DNA from: Megalonaias nervosa
Taxonomy: Eukaryota; Mollusca; Bivalvia; Unionida; Unionidae
Length of the DNA stretch: 64,000 nt
Assembly: GCA_016617855.1 (NCBI GenBank)
Contig: JAECUM010016822.1
Coordinates: forward strand, 1 to 64,000
Direction of reading: 5' to 3'
The notes under the pieces were generated by a model that worked only from the letters and a program-made list of their open reading frames with translations, did no database searches and had not been told where the DNA came from. Of this stretch, positions 1 through 12,600 are shown piece after piece; position 1 is the stretch's first letter; the number at the start of each line of letters is the position of its first letter. A program made the position numbers and the translations under genes.

Positions 1-29
<29 letters not shown>
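1..29. repeat. (AC)n microsatellite
   Basis: Uninterrupted AC dinucleotide run, cut by the window edge. Confidence 0.95.
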
Positions 30-32
<3 letters not shown>

Positions 33-178
33 AGTTGAATTTGCATAACATTTATCTTCACATATGCCTGAATTTATTTTAATTCACTTTCTAATCAGAT
101 GAATTAATATACTGCTTCCCCTGAAGGTAAATAATTTAAAAATGCATACTTTTGTCATTGAAAGCTGTTTCTTCTTTA

Positions 179-181
<3 letters not shown>

Positions 182-230
<49 letters not shown>
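182..230. repeat. (AG)n microsatellite
   Basis: Pure AG run of about 24 units. Confidence 0.95.
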
Positions 231-234
<4 letters not shown>

Positions 235-2270
235 CAATCCTTAAAACAGGATTATTTTTAACCTGCTGAAAAGCACCCATTTCATTTAGATGTCAGAGTG
301 ATGATTCAATTATAATAGCAATAGGACACAGCAATAATACACACATCTATGTTTATACAGTGTGTTAATTTATAATTGTTCATTACAACACAAGCATGGA
401 CTGGCTAATTGTTTATTCTTTATATAAATGACAGCATATGTAGCAAGCTTTTCATATTCATGACTATTACTGAGGAAATCTCTTCAATGTTTTGCATGAA
501 GGCTTCAGTAGACTTTTCAAACTACCAATTGGGCATGAAGGCTTGAGTAATCTCTTTTCAAACTAATGTATATACTTGTATCTAAGCAGAATAATTTAGG
601 AAAACATAAAGGTCTGGAAGAAGTGGGGTTGTCTTATCTCCGAGCCAAGGACTAAACTTGAAAGTTTTTAAGATTTTTTTTGTTGATTACCATAATGGCT
701 GTAAATTTTGAGACAAAAAAATAATTTTATCTGTGTTCTAGGACACATATGCATGTAAAAAAAAATTCATTCTCAGTGTCCTAACACTATTAAACTGTTA
801 TAAACTACTATGATTACTTTTGTTATTATTTTATATAGTGCATATTTTCTGATTTCTCCAATACAAAGTTAAATAAAGGTAAATAAAGACTTCATAGTTT
901 TTGGGCTGGTTCGAGTTTGCCCAGGAGTCCAGGCTGTACTATGATGTATAGTACTTACACAGTGCCAGTTGTGTCTAGCGTCAATTTAATCCTTGTTTAT
1001 TCCCAAACATATTAGATGCATATTTTGGTTTATTCATTGTTTCAACCAAATCGCATTCTTCCAGATAACACTTCAACTAGTCGGTAATAGCGGTTTCATT
1101 TACACTGATCCATGTGCTCATGAGTTACTCTTTATCAGTGATATAAGCGATGCTACAAATTGAAGTAATCTTTATGAAAAGGTACACACATTCAACTGTG
1201 CACAGCACATCACCAGCATAACTGTTACATGTTCATGAAAGAATGGTAATAAAAAAGGGTAAAATTCTGAATAATAGATCAGCTAAGATCATCATCAATC
1301 TATTTTACTTTTGTGTTTTGGCTGAACATAATCATAATTTTCCACACAACAGAAAGCAGGCTGTTTCGGCATCTCCTTTGTTTATAATTTGCGGATTTGT
1401 CTTTAGTTTTCCAACTGCAATACAGGCCAGTTAATCATTAAAACCCTGAAACTGGCTTGGGTTAAGAGGGAATACTGACTAGCAACTATACCAGTACTTT
1501 GATGTGTAATTGCCTTTCTCTCCATCATATTAGCATGATTACCATAGTTCTGCAAAATGGGGTGTAAGATTGCTTACATCAGACCAAACCACAACTCAGT
1601 TTTTATGGTATTAGCATAATTTTTGAAGCATTATTTCTGAAACCTCATTATTATATTTTGGAGATATCATTTAAGTTTAGTGCAGTGGTGCCCATGACTT
1701 GAATCCAAGGGATGTACTTCATTTAGTGGAATGTACTTCATTCAGCGTGTGCCCAAACCTACGATGTACATTTTGTCACGCCATTATGTAAATATGTTCA
1801 TTAGCCTAATTGTGAGTGTTGAATCAAACCCTATCGTTGTTCGTTGTTATCATACTGGGATCACATTTTAAAGAGTAAGGTATTTACAATTTCAAAGCAA
1901 AATAAATGACATCAAAAGTCTAATGCAATAACTCATAAACAATAATCAAGTCAAAATGGAGAGGTAGTGTTACAGCAACCCGTGAACGCTCAATTCTTGT
2001 CATCGTCCAATCAAGTTATACACAAATCTGAATCAGGCAAAAACAATATGAAAACAGAAAATTAAATACATTTCTGACTTTTCAAACAAATTTATACCAT
2101 TTCTTTGTAATAATCATACATGCCAACCCTGTGTGAGGTATACATGTAATTTTTGCTAATATAAGTTTGCCTAAATAAATGCATTTAGAACTTTCTGTGT
2201 GCATCTAGTGATGTCATCTTGGACTTGTGGGTTGGCTTATATGCGGGTCATGCACTTTTTAGTGTTTATA
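231..2270. other. Intron sequence without recognised elements
   Basis: AT-rich intron of the MPDZ-like gene. The only structure seen is a short imperfect array (about 490-570) with the phrase 'gcatgaaggcttcagtag', which recurs at 2270-2440. An open frame of 63 codons on the plus strand at 1243-1434 has no recognisable domain and is taken as chance. Confidence 0.5.
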
Positions 2271-2272
2271 CT

Positions 2273-2440
2273 TCAGGGCTTCATTAGTCTCTTCTCAAAA
2301 TCTACCATTTAGGTATGAAGGCTTCATTAGTTGCTTTTCAATCTAACAATTAGGCATGAACGCTTCAGTAGTTTCTTTTTAAAATCTACCAATTAGGTAT
2401 GAAGGCTTCAGTAGTTGCTTTTCAATCTAACAATCAAGCT
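2273..2440. repeat. Minisatellite, about 45-bp unit ('tatgaaggcttcagtagttg')
   Basis: Three to four imperfect units combining 'ggcatgaaggcttcag' and 'cttttcaatctaacaatta'. Related units lie at about 490-570, 1.7 kb away. Confidence 0.7.
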
Positions 2441-2567
2441 GCAATAGTTTAATCTTATAAACATTGAGATGATCAACTAACAACAAACAAAGACTTCAAT
2501 GATAATAAGAAACTGCTGTTTCAATGTAGATATTTTCTCATTTGGAACCTACAGCATTTATATAAAA

Positions 2568-2705
2568 AATGTCAAGATCAATTGATACATATCAAATTTG
2601 TCAAGATCAATTGATACATATCAAATTTGTCAAGATCAATTGATACATATCAAATTTGTCAAGATCAATTGATACATATCAAATTTGTCAAGATCAATTG
2701 ATATG
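2568..2705. repeat. Minisatellite, 29-bp unit, nearly perfect
   Basis: The 29-bp unit starts 'gtcaagatcaattgatacat' and repeats about 4.5 times with almost no change. Each unit holds the palindrome ATCAATTGAT. Confidence 0.9.
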
Positions 2706-2819
2706 TTTGGAATGTGATTTATTTATATCAAAGATGTCAAGAAAAATTGATATAAGAGTACAAAGATCTTGATTTTGCAATTTGATCTACATTAAAAACA
2801 CAACTGTTAATCATCCAAC

Positions 2820-3075
2820 ACAGAAATAAAACATCAGACAGGAAAATCTTAAGCCACTGACACGGCAATCCTGAACCCTGGAAACAAAATACAGGATAGG
2901 AAAATCCCAGATCAGGAACATGGCAGTCCTGATCCCTGGGAACAAATATTAGACAGGAAAATCGCAAGCAAAGGACATGGCCAGCCTGATCCATAGGAAC
3001 AAAACACGGGACAGGAAAATCCCAAGCCAAAGACATGACAAGTCTAAACCCTGGGAACAAAGCAGGGTGTATTTT
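2820..3075. repeat. Minisatellite, about 60-bp unit
   Basis: Four diverged units with 'gggaacaaaacacgggacag' and 'gaaaatcccaagccaaagac'. The minus strand is open for 113 codons only because the unit length is near a multiple of three. Confidence 0.8.
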
Positions 3076-3149
3076 CATACCAACAAGGTTTACTAAGTCT
3101 GGGCATCTGATGAGTCAAGAATGATACTGGAACAGTCATTTCAAAGTAA

Positions 3150-3375
3150 TCACATGATTTTTTTTAGCACCAACAGGATTTTCATCAAATTTCTCATCAT
3201 AAAAAGGATTTCCATCAATTTTCTACACATAAACAGGATTTCCATAAAATTTTCTTAGCATCAACAATATTTCCATAAAATTTTCTTAGCATCAACAGGA
3301 ATTCCATCAAGATTTCTTAGCATAAATAGGATTTCCATCAAATTTGTTTAGCATCAACAGGATTTACCAAAACTA
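3150..3375. repeat. Minisatellite, about 33-bp unit
   Basis: About six units around 'aggatttccatcaaatttct' with 'tagcatcaac'. It lies about 150 bases downstream of the donor of the PDZ10-like exon. Confidence 0.8.
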
Positions 3376-3521
3376 AATCATGATTTCAACTGCTTATCAA
3401 TCATAAACAAGACAGTTACTGCCTACAATGCCAGAATTTTGTTTATTTTTATCTCTGTAATAGTCATCTGATTCCATTTAAATAATTTTTGTTTTATTCC
3501 ATTATTCCACAAGGTACTCAC

Positions 3522-3694
3522 CAATAGTGTATCAGCTCCACCCACAATACTTAGGCCTAACCCTGTTCTGCCCTTTTCAATCTCTATCACAGTCTCTTTC
3601 CCTGGAATGATAGGACATGTCAATGGGTCAGGTGACTCATCACCTGGTGCCTGATTGGCTCCTGACTCAGTGGGTGGATCTGTAGAAGACTCTC
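3522..3694 (-). CDS. MPDZ: Exon: linker and start of next PDZ (PDZ10-like)
   Basis: This 173-nt exon lies between acceptor GTTTTACTTACAG and donor TTG/GTGAGT. A Pro/Ser/Asp-rich linker ([20 protein letters not shown]) is followed by [18 protein letters not shown] and [19 protein letters not shown], the beta-1 strand and GLGLSI loop. The CPIIPG...[19 protein letters not shown] pattern is the best diagnostic in the window: it matches the start of MPDZ PDZ10 almost residue for residue (from memory of the human protein), and PATJ less well. The exon ends after DTLL in phase 0. The continuation of this PDZ is not seen in 1-3521. Confidence 0.94.
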
Positions 3695-6600
3695 CTGTAA
3701 GTAAAACACGAAGCACTATAATTATATATTGTTATGAGAATTACCAGAATGCAATCCAGAACATTCCAATCTCAAACTTATGATCCTTCTGGGTGCAAGA
3801 AAAATGCTGATTTGTTCACTATAGGGAGTAGAATAAAATATCTGGAAAAAATATAATCTTTAGCTACCTAAGTTTATTTTTTAGGCAATTTTAGATCAAA
3901 ACACTTAAAGGACACAGTTATGTTTTGAAACTATTACGACTCTATGGTCTTAAACTAAGTAACAGAAAAGAGCAAAACCAAGTAGGTTTGTAAAATTCAA
4001 CATATAACTTATTTCCCTAAAATACAAAGTGAAAATTTAAAAAGAACTTAAAGTATTATGAATTAAATCCCAAATGGTCCTAAAAGTTCTATCACAAATC
4101 CAAATGTATGAAGTTCCAATTAAATTCCAGTGGTATTTCAAATAAATTCCAATACCGAATGTGGTGATGATAACTATAGCTTCAGATAGAAGTAAACATG
4201 TTTACTTTCATCGACAAATAATCTGAATATTAAATCCATGTTCACTGAAAAAATATTAACTATGTATTATGTTGTTTACAAAATAAATGTCACTGGTCAG
4301 GTACACCATTAACTTGATTTTGGACAAAGGTCAAGTACAAAATACAGATATGCATAACATATAATCAATGAAAAAAGCCAACAAACAAAAATTAAATATA
4401 CATAACAAAACAAGACGCAATACTAAGAAGCCGGTCCTGGCTATCAAGGCAATCAAGCAAATAACCAACCAGTCAGGTGCCTCAGCAGTCTGTTCACCTC
4501 CACAGTCAAAGAGAAAATAATACAGTAAAACCTGTCATGGGAGACCACTGCTATTAAGAGACCACCTGTTTTGAGAGTCCAGGATCTCCATGCACAGATT
4601 TATTGATTATATAGTGTTATGACCTGTTATGAGAGACCACCTGTCTTGAGAGACCATTGTTTTTGGCAGAAGGGATGGTCTTTCAAGACAGGTTCTATTA
4701 AAACAAAACGGAGGATTAACTGTTTTTTAATACCAAAACTATGTTTTTAAGGTTAATTATAGCAAAGTGATGAATATTTCCAGTCTGTGTTAGATAAACT
4801 GCAAAATAAATGGACTTGGGAGACATAGTGGTAAAGACAGCCATTTCTGACATGTCAATAAAGTAAAATTATGAGGTCTTCCATGAACAATCATGATAAA
4901 ATGGTGTCATGTTCAGCATACTTGAAGAGTCAACAAGAAAACATTTTAAAAGCTGGATCTGATATTTATTTCTTAATATGATTTTTATTACCACAAAATA
5001 AAAAGGCAGAATTTTAATAATAGCTGAGAAATATGTTAAAAGATAATTAAGTCATTCACCTGGAACATTAGATAACAGGATATTTTGAGGAGATGAAGAA
5101 TCCTTTAAAAAATTATCTGCTCCAACCTTTCTCACTTTTAATCTCACAGTACCTTGGACATTTCTAAGAATTTCTATTGCCTGAAAAGAAAAAAAAAAAT
5201 GAAATACTACTTTAAGAAATGAGCTTCATGTTTACAAGATACATTAAGTCATAGGCTGAAAATTAATTACATACTTCATGAATGACAATTGTGATGCAAG
5301 GCAGTAACCTTGACCTGTTACCTTTGGACTCCAAAATCAATTTACGTCTTTGTATCCTAAAAGGGGAAGTCAGCAATTAAATTTAGTGCTTCCTTGTATC
5401 TGAGATGGGGAAGTCAGCTGTTAATTTAGTACTTCCTTGTATCCTAAATGGGAAATTCAGCTGTAAAATTTAGTGCTTCCTTGTATTGTGTGTGTGATTT
5501 GGAGTTTTAACATATCTTCAACAATGTTTTAGTCATATTGCTATGATGTCTGCAGTGTGGCAGTTTATAGTGATATTTAGCACTGGGGCATCATGCTGCA
5601 GACATGTTGCATGATTTCCCACCTAGTCACATTATCCTGACACCAGGCTGACCAGTCCTAACACTAACCTCTTAATGCTGAGCACCTAGCAAGGTAGCTG
5701 TTAGTACCATTTGTAAAAGTCTTTGGTATGACTTGGCCAGGGTTCGAACCTGCGACCTCCCACATCCAAGGCAGATGCTCTAACCACTAGACCACCGGAG
5801 CGGTCACTTCTTTGTATCCTAAAAGGGCAAGTCAGTAGTTCAATTTAGTGCATTATGATCTGGTAGAACTCAGATTGTCAACTGATGGATGGAGACTTCT
5901 CCAGTGGCCTAGTGGTTAGAGCGTCTGCCTCGGATGTGGGAGGTCATGGGTTCAAACCCTGGCTGAGTCATACCAAAGATGCATAAAAAATGGTACTAAC
6001 AGCTGCCTCGCTTGGCGCTCAGCATTAAAAGGTTAGTGTTAGGACTGGTCGGCCTGGTGTCAGGATAATGTGACTGGGTGGGACATCATGCCACATGTCT
6101 GAGGCATGATGCCCCAGTGCTACACATCACTATAAACTGTCACACTGCAGACATTGTAGCGGTAAGACTGAAAAATTGTTAAAGCTACGCTAAAAATCTA
6201 AATCACACACACAATTGATGGATGGACGGACAGGCCAGACCATATCTATGGATGGATGGATGGATGGATGGACGGACAGAGAGACAACATCACAGCCTCC
6301 ACCTGAATGGTACATACAGATTCAGACAGAATTTACAACAGTTACATTTATCTATTTTATTTACCTTTGAGCAACATCTTGGGGAAAATGTTAGCACCTA
6401 TTTTAAGTTAGATTTTATTTTAAATTAACATAAATGTCAATTTTAATTATCACACTTACAGAAGGTGGGGTGAGATGGGGCAGACAAAATTTACTTATGA
6501 GAACTGGAAGTGTTGGAAAATTAGACAAGGGTTATTATGAATTGACCTATAATCTGAGAAGGGTTATTGTGAATCGACCTACAATCAGAGAAAGGTTATT

Positions 6601-9600
6601 GTGAGTCAACCTACAATCATAATGAAGGGTTATTGTGAAATGACCTACAATCATAATGAAGGGTTATCGTGAATTGACCTACAATCAGAATAAGTTTATT
6701 GTGGGATCGACCTACAATCAGTGAAGGGAAATTGTGACTCGACCTACAATCAGAGAAGCTGTAGGTCTAAGTTTGCAAACTGACCTATCATGATAACAGT
6801 GATTATCATATATACTTGTGATATACCATCAGAATATTTTATGTTGACACTTCCCCATGTCAATTAGTGTTCATTGTTTAGTGCATTCTAGAAATTTCAT
6901 AAAAAACAGTAAACAAATGTTGAAGTTATGATGACTTGGATTTATATATAAAATACAGTGGCAGTTCGTTAGATCATGGACATCAGGCACAAACATACAG
7001 CAAACTACTGTGTCCAGTACATCTGCAAATCTTGTGATGCCTCACATCTTTGTCAGTGGTAGTATTGATCAGTGGTCCATTGATACCATATATACTTGGT
7101 TATAAGTGGTGTCCAACCCCAAACAACAGATCCTGATCTGCTCTTGCATAAATGTACTGACAGATCTGAGTCTATGTAGTTTGTTCTACTGATTAATCCA
7201 AGTAAACTGAACAGACCAAATCTTCCACTGTGTTATGCTACTGCAGATCTGAGTCTGTGAAGTTTGCAGTTGGATCTGACTTACAAGTGAGTACATATGG
7301 TACTGATGTGTTACAGTATGAATGACATACGGTGACAAATTAGTTTATTTAGATGATTAAGAGTCACTGATAATTAAGACTGTTATACTTGATTATACTG
7401 ACTAATTTCAGTTGTTATACTTGATTATACTGGATAATAAAACTGTTATACCTGATTATACTGGACAATAAAACTGTTATACCTGATTATACTGGATAAT
7501 ATACTGTTATACCTGATTATACTGGATAATAAATACTGTTATACCTCATTATAATGAATAATTAAAGCTGTTATATCAGATTACACTGGATAATAAAACT
7601 GTTATACCTGATTATAATGAATAATTAAAGCTGTTATATCTGATTATACTGGATAATTAAAACTTTTACACCTGATTATACTGGATAATTAAAACATTTA
7701 ACCTGATTATATTGGGTAAATAAAACTGTTATACCTGATTATACTGGATAATTAAAACTGTTATACCCGATTGTACTGGATAAATAAAACTGTTATATCT
7801 GATTATACTGGATAATTAAAACTGTTATACCCTGATTATTTTGAATAATTAAAGCTGTTATACCTGATTATAATAGATAATTAAAACTGTTCCACCTGAT
7901 TATACCAGATACAATTTGTAGAAACCATGGTTATACTATTCATGTGCAAGGAAATAAACCAAATTATCATCATCTGAATACATACTTTATCATATGGGAC
8001 CCCAATAAGTGGTTTATCTGCAACTTCTAATATCTGGTCACCAACTGAAAGGTTGCCATTCTGAAAAAAAAAAAAAAAAGAAAAAAAAATATTAACACTA
8101 AGAACTGTAGACATATTCAGAATATTTCTGACCTGAAAGGAAGTATTAAATGCATTTTCTTTAACCCTTTCCCCCTCAAGAAATGGACATTTTACATTCA
8201 TATGACCAACTGCCTCTGAAATTCTTTAATAGTTTGGAAAATAAGAGTTGCATTCAGTTGCAAGCATTTAAAATTTATAAATATGGTTGGACTTAGATAT
8301 GGAAGCTACAGTAGCTCAGCTGGGAGAAAATCAGACTCCTAATCTAACGGATGCAGGCACAATACCTGCCCAGGCCATCCCTTGTTGGCTTTTTTAGGTA
8401 ACTTTGGGAAAGGCATATACCTGGTAGCTCCCATTTCCTCAGCCCAGTGGTTGCCAACCCACAGATCACGATCCAAATCAGGGTCATGAGCATGTTCTGG
8501 TGGGTTGCCAGGATATTTTTTGTGTGTGGTAAAACTTATCAAAATATGGAAACGGGGTCAAGAAGCTCAGAAAAATTTCTTTTTTAGGTTCACAGCCAAT
8601 AACGGTTGGGAACCACTAATAATACCAATAATGTGTTCAGTGCCATTAAAAATAAAATGCAATCTGATTTAAATAAAACTTACAATTCTGCTGAATACAT
8701 GGCACACAATATAAAAAGAGCTCCTCTAATGACTGAAAAGAATTTCCACAAAATTCATGACAAGACCATTTCTTCCTTTTAACTGTTGCATGCTGAAACC
8801 ATCTCTGATACTTTTAGCAATCACAAGATTTCAAATAAGCTGCTGTGGTGGACATGATGTATTTAATATTGGCACCATATTCATTTAGGATCAACAAAAC
8901 ATCATAAGAAATATTCTGGCAGAAAACCCATGATGATATTATATTCACTTTCCATTTTGTGAGTATGCTGATAACAAGATTTTTAAGATAGCTGCCATGG
9001 TGGCAATACTAGATATTAGATTAGCACCATTTCCACAATATTGATATCAACAGCCAGTTAGAAGAAGTATCTACAGATGGCCATTGTGGTGGATACAATG
9101 AAAATCAGATTGGCACTATTTCATTTACAACCAGACATCACAAGAAGTCTTTCAAAAAAAAAAAACCATGCTGATGTGACCATTCTTTCAGTAAAAACCC
9201 CATGCTGATATGACCATTCATTCAGTAAAAACCCCATGCTGCTATAACCATTCATTCAGTAAAAACCCCATGCTGCTATGACCATTCATTCAGTAAAAAC
9301 CCCATGCTGCTATGACCATTCATTCAGTAAAAACCCCATGCTGCTATGACCATTCATTCAGTAAAAACCCCATGCTGCTATGACCATTCATTCAGTAAAA
9401 ACCCCATGCTGATATGACCATTCATTCAGGAGTAGTGATAACAAGACTTTGAAAATGGACATTGTGGAGGCCATATTAGATATTTAAGCAGCATGATTTT
9501 CATTTCAGACCAAAAAGAAATCACAAGTCATTAAGCAAAAAAAACTATGTTGAGACGACCATCCTTTCAGGAGAATTAAGCTATAGCTAGATTTTCAAGT

Positions 9601-12600
9601 TGGCCACTTTGGTGGCTGTTTTAGCCATGGAAGCAGTACATTTTCATTCAGGACTAACTACAACAGGGGTCTCAAACACACATCCTGCAGAATTTTTGTA
9701 AAATAATTAATAATGCCAATTTTTTTTTATTTACTGCCAGCCAGTTTTGAAAAAAATTCAATTTTTACATAGTTTGCTTCTTGCATGCAACATCTACCTT
9801 TTATATGAGTCACTTTCACTGTACTAAATGATTTCAGTGATGTAGCCCTTGGGCCAATGTACTAGTCCTCATTGGCCCTCGTGGTGATTTGAGTTTGGGA
9901 ACCCTGAACTAGACCGTGGGTTGAATGTGTGTGTAAAGTTTCATGGCAATCCTACAAGTAGTTTTAGGAGTGATAATAAACAGATATCGCATGATGGATG
10001 ACATATCTGACAAAAGACCATCGCATAAGCTCTTCTGGTCTATGACCAGCAGAGTAAATAAAACTTTTAAATATTTTGAATTATACATTCCTTGTAATCA
10101 TGGCAAACAAAATGGGTGATAAATTTAATCTCATTATCTTCAAAGAATTAAACTATGCAAAAATAAACTTTAAATGAAATAATGAGTGGAAAAAAGCAAA
10201 GAAACATTGAATCAATATCCAACTGGTGACCAACATCATAGAACTAAAATATAAAACATTCTTAGTAAATGCAATCACATTGTCTGTAATTAGTGTATGG
10301 ATGTAAGTACAAATTTTCCATATCAAAATAAAAGGAGAGTACATTGTTGATTATGTCTGGTTCAAAATAAAAATCACAAGACAGTAATATTATAAAAAAG
10401 CAAACCAAGTAACCTTGATTTATTATTGTCATGGGAAATTATTAGTTTTTGTTACCAAGGTACCCAGTTTGCCAAGTAGATATAAATAGATACATCCTAT
10501 TACAAAATATTGTACCTGAACTTTTGAGATTGCTGCAAACAAGTTTTCTTCTTAAATTGTTCCAAGTAATGTTTCTTGTACAGATTATTTAATGTAAAAA
10601 AATCATTTCAGACTTCCTTATGGATTTAATATAACAAGAAAAAAGTAAACACAGACCAAGAGCTTTCCATTTAAACATATATCTGTGATGTATATTTAAT
10701 CTGTATTGTGTGCCTGACCATTATCCATGGTTGAAGATAGTTTTTTTGCATGTACCTTATTTTTGATATGTTATAAATAAGTTGTTTAGTGATTTCAGGG
10801 TCTAGCCTTGTCTATAAACTTCAGATGTTCTGGAAGAGAACTTGTGACTCAACCTTTAGTTATTTTATTGCCTTAGGTTTTTATACAAGGTTGAGGAAAG
10901 TTCAGTTCGTGGAATTATTTTAAGTTATTTTCAGATATAATTTGAGAGGAATCATTTATTATATTCAGGACAAAGACACTACTCTGGAATTATTGTGAAT
11001 TCATTGAAAGACATTCTGGATTATATGATTGGGATACATCAAGACTATTGGTATGTCAGCACATTCCAGACTTGGAATTCATTTGGAATATTCTATATTT
11101 TTGGTCTTGTGATGGAACATTTAGGATAAAACCTCAAACCTCAAAATTGCATTTACTTACTGAGGGTGACAAGACCACAAGACCGGTTCATTCTACTTTC
11201 CCACTACTGTAGAATAATACATAACTGACAATGTTTATTTGAATCTTTCTGGCATCAAATTCCTCAGCAGTGATCAAAAGACTCTCCCTCTTTTCATTTA
11301 GTTAAACTGCTGTTGCTTTCCTTCTAAACTGTGAATATCATTTTGCACTTTTTGCAACAACCTCCTTCACTGACAATTTATAATTTACTGGTACAAAAAA
11401 TGCTCTGTGTTTACAAAGGAACTGGGCTCATCTCATGATCAATGGTTTTAGTTTCAGTGATTAGCTTTTATCATCTTGATAATTATCAGTGGTAATAACA
11501 GTCAGTAATTATTAAAGTGACAAAACCTAGCATTTATGGAACACACTGCAGTAAGGATGATTGGATTACTTGCTTTTATGTATAGATTAAAGTCAAGTAC
11601 TTTATCGGTATGTTGGAATAAATGTCAGTGTGTTGAATTTAGAAATCAACAAATGTGAGATTTTTTTTATCTGTAAACTCCTACATTGTTGCTGGTTGTG
11701 AGGGATAAATTTGACATGTTGATGTGAGGGGTAAATTTGACATGTTGATATGAGGGGTAAAAAATTTGACATGTTGCTGATTGTGATGGGTAAAGTTTAC
11801 ATGTTTTTGATCATGAGGGGAAAAATAAACATCTTCTGCACTAAATAACAGTTATTGGTTATATCTGAGTGGTGGCCATCCTAGAGGGGAACTTCTGAAC
11901 ACAGGCTTGTTGGTGCAAAGGGATTCTGGTTGACGTATAGATCAGATGGCCAATAATCAAGGGTACCATTCAAGAGTGGGACATTGTGGTGACAGTCACT
12001 GTTTCTAACAATAGCCATGCCTTTTACTCTGGGTTACAATAGCCCGGGAATACCCATGCCTTTTATTCTGGGTTACAATTGCCAGGGAATAACCATGCCT
12101 TTTACTCTGGGTTACAATAGCCAGGGGATACCCATGCCTTTTACTCTGGGTTACAATAGCCAGGGAATACCCATGTCCTTTATTCTGGGTTACAATAGCC
12201 AGGGAATAACCATGCCTTTTACTCTGGGTTACAATAGCCAGGGGATACCCATGCCTTTTACTCTGGGTTACAATAGCTAGGGAATACCCATGCCTTTAAC
12301 TTGGGGTTACATTCATGAAGTTTCATGGCATATATAAAATGAAAGTTTATTTTGAACATATCAAAGTTATCATACGATATACAAGTGATACATTATCTAT
12401 AAACTTCCACACCATTATTCCTATTGTCTGATCGTTGCATTTAATTCATCTTTTCAATTTCCTAAGACCCGCATGTTTAATTGTATATCCTTTCCACCCC
12501 ATACAAGATTAGTTACAGTGTCTCATTTAACATGTTTATCTGAAGTAACATTATTTTCTGTCAAACACTGGCACTTAATGAACTAAAACTAGTTGCCGAA

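Larger units (their letters stand above)
8736..10062. mobile_element. Tiled element G, copy 1 (pearl/Helitron-like non-autonomous element)
   Basis: It begins 'aaaagaatttccacaaaatt', followed by tiles of about 140 bp: 'aagatggccattgtggtgg', 'catattagat', 'ggcaccattttcatttagga', 'accaactagacatcataaga' and 'aaaaccccatgctgatatga'. The right end has 'ttgaatgtgtgtgtaaagtt', then a hairpin CTGGTCTATGACCAG and an A/T-rich end. A 34-bp minisatellite (9165-9425) has grown from one tile and a hAT MITE sits at 9664-9906. Other copies at 20310, 38400, 49976, 51944. Confidence 0.6.

Noticed and set aside
10430..11110. Second LTR or promoter around TATAAATAG
   Set aside because: No paired ends or target duplication could be found.
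12017..12280. Plus-strand open frame with repeated [13 protein letters not shown]
   Set aside because: It is exactly a 39-bp minisatellite; no splice sites, no conserved domain and no flanking coding.
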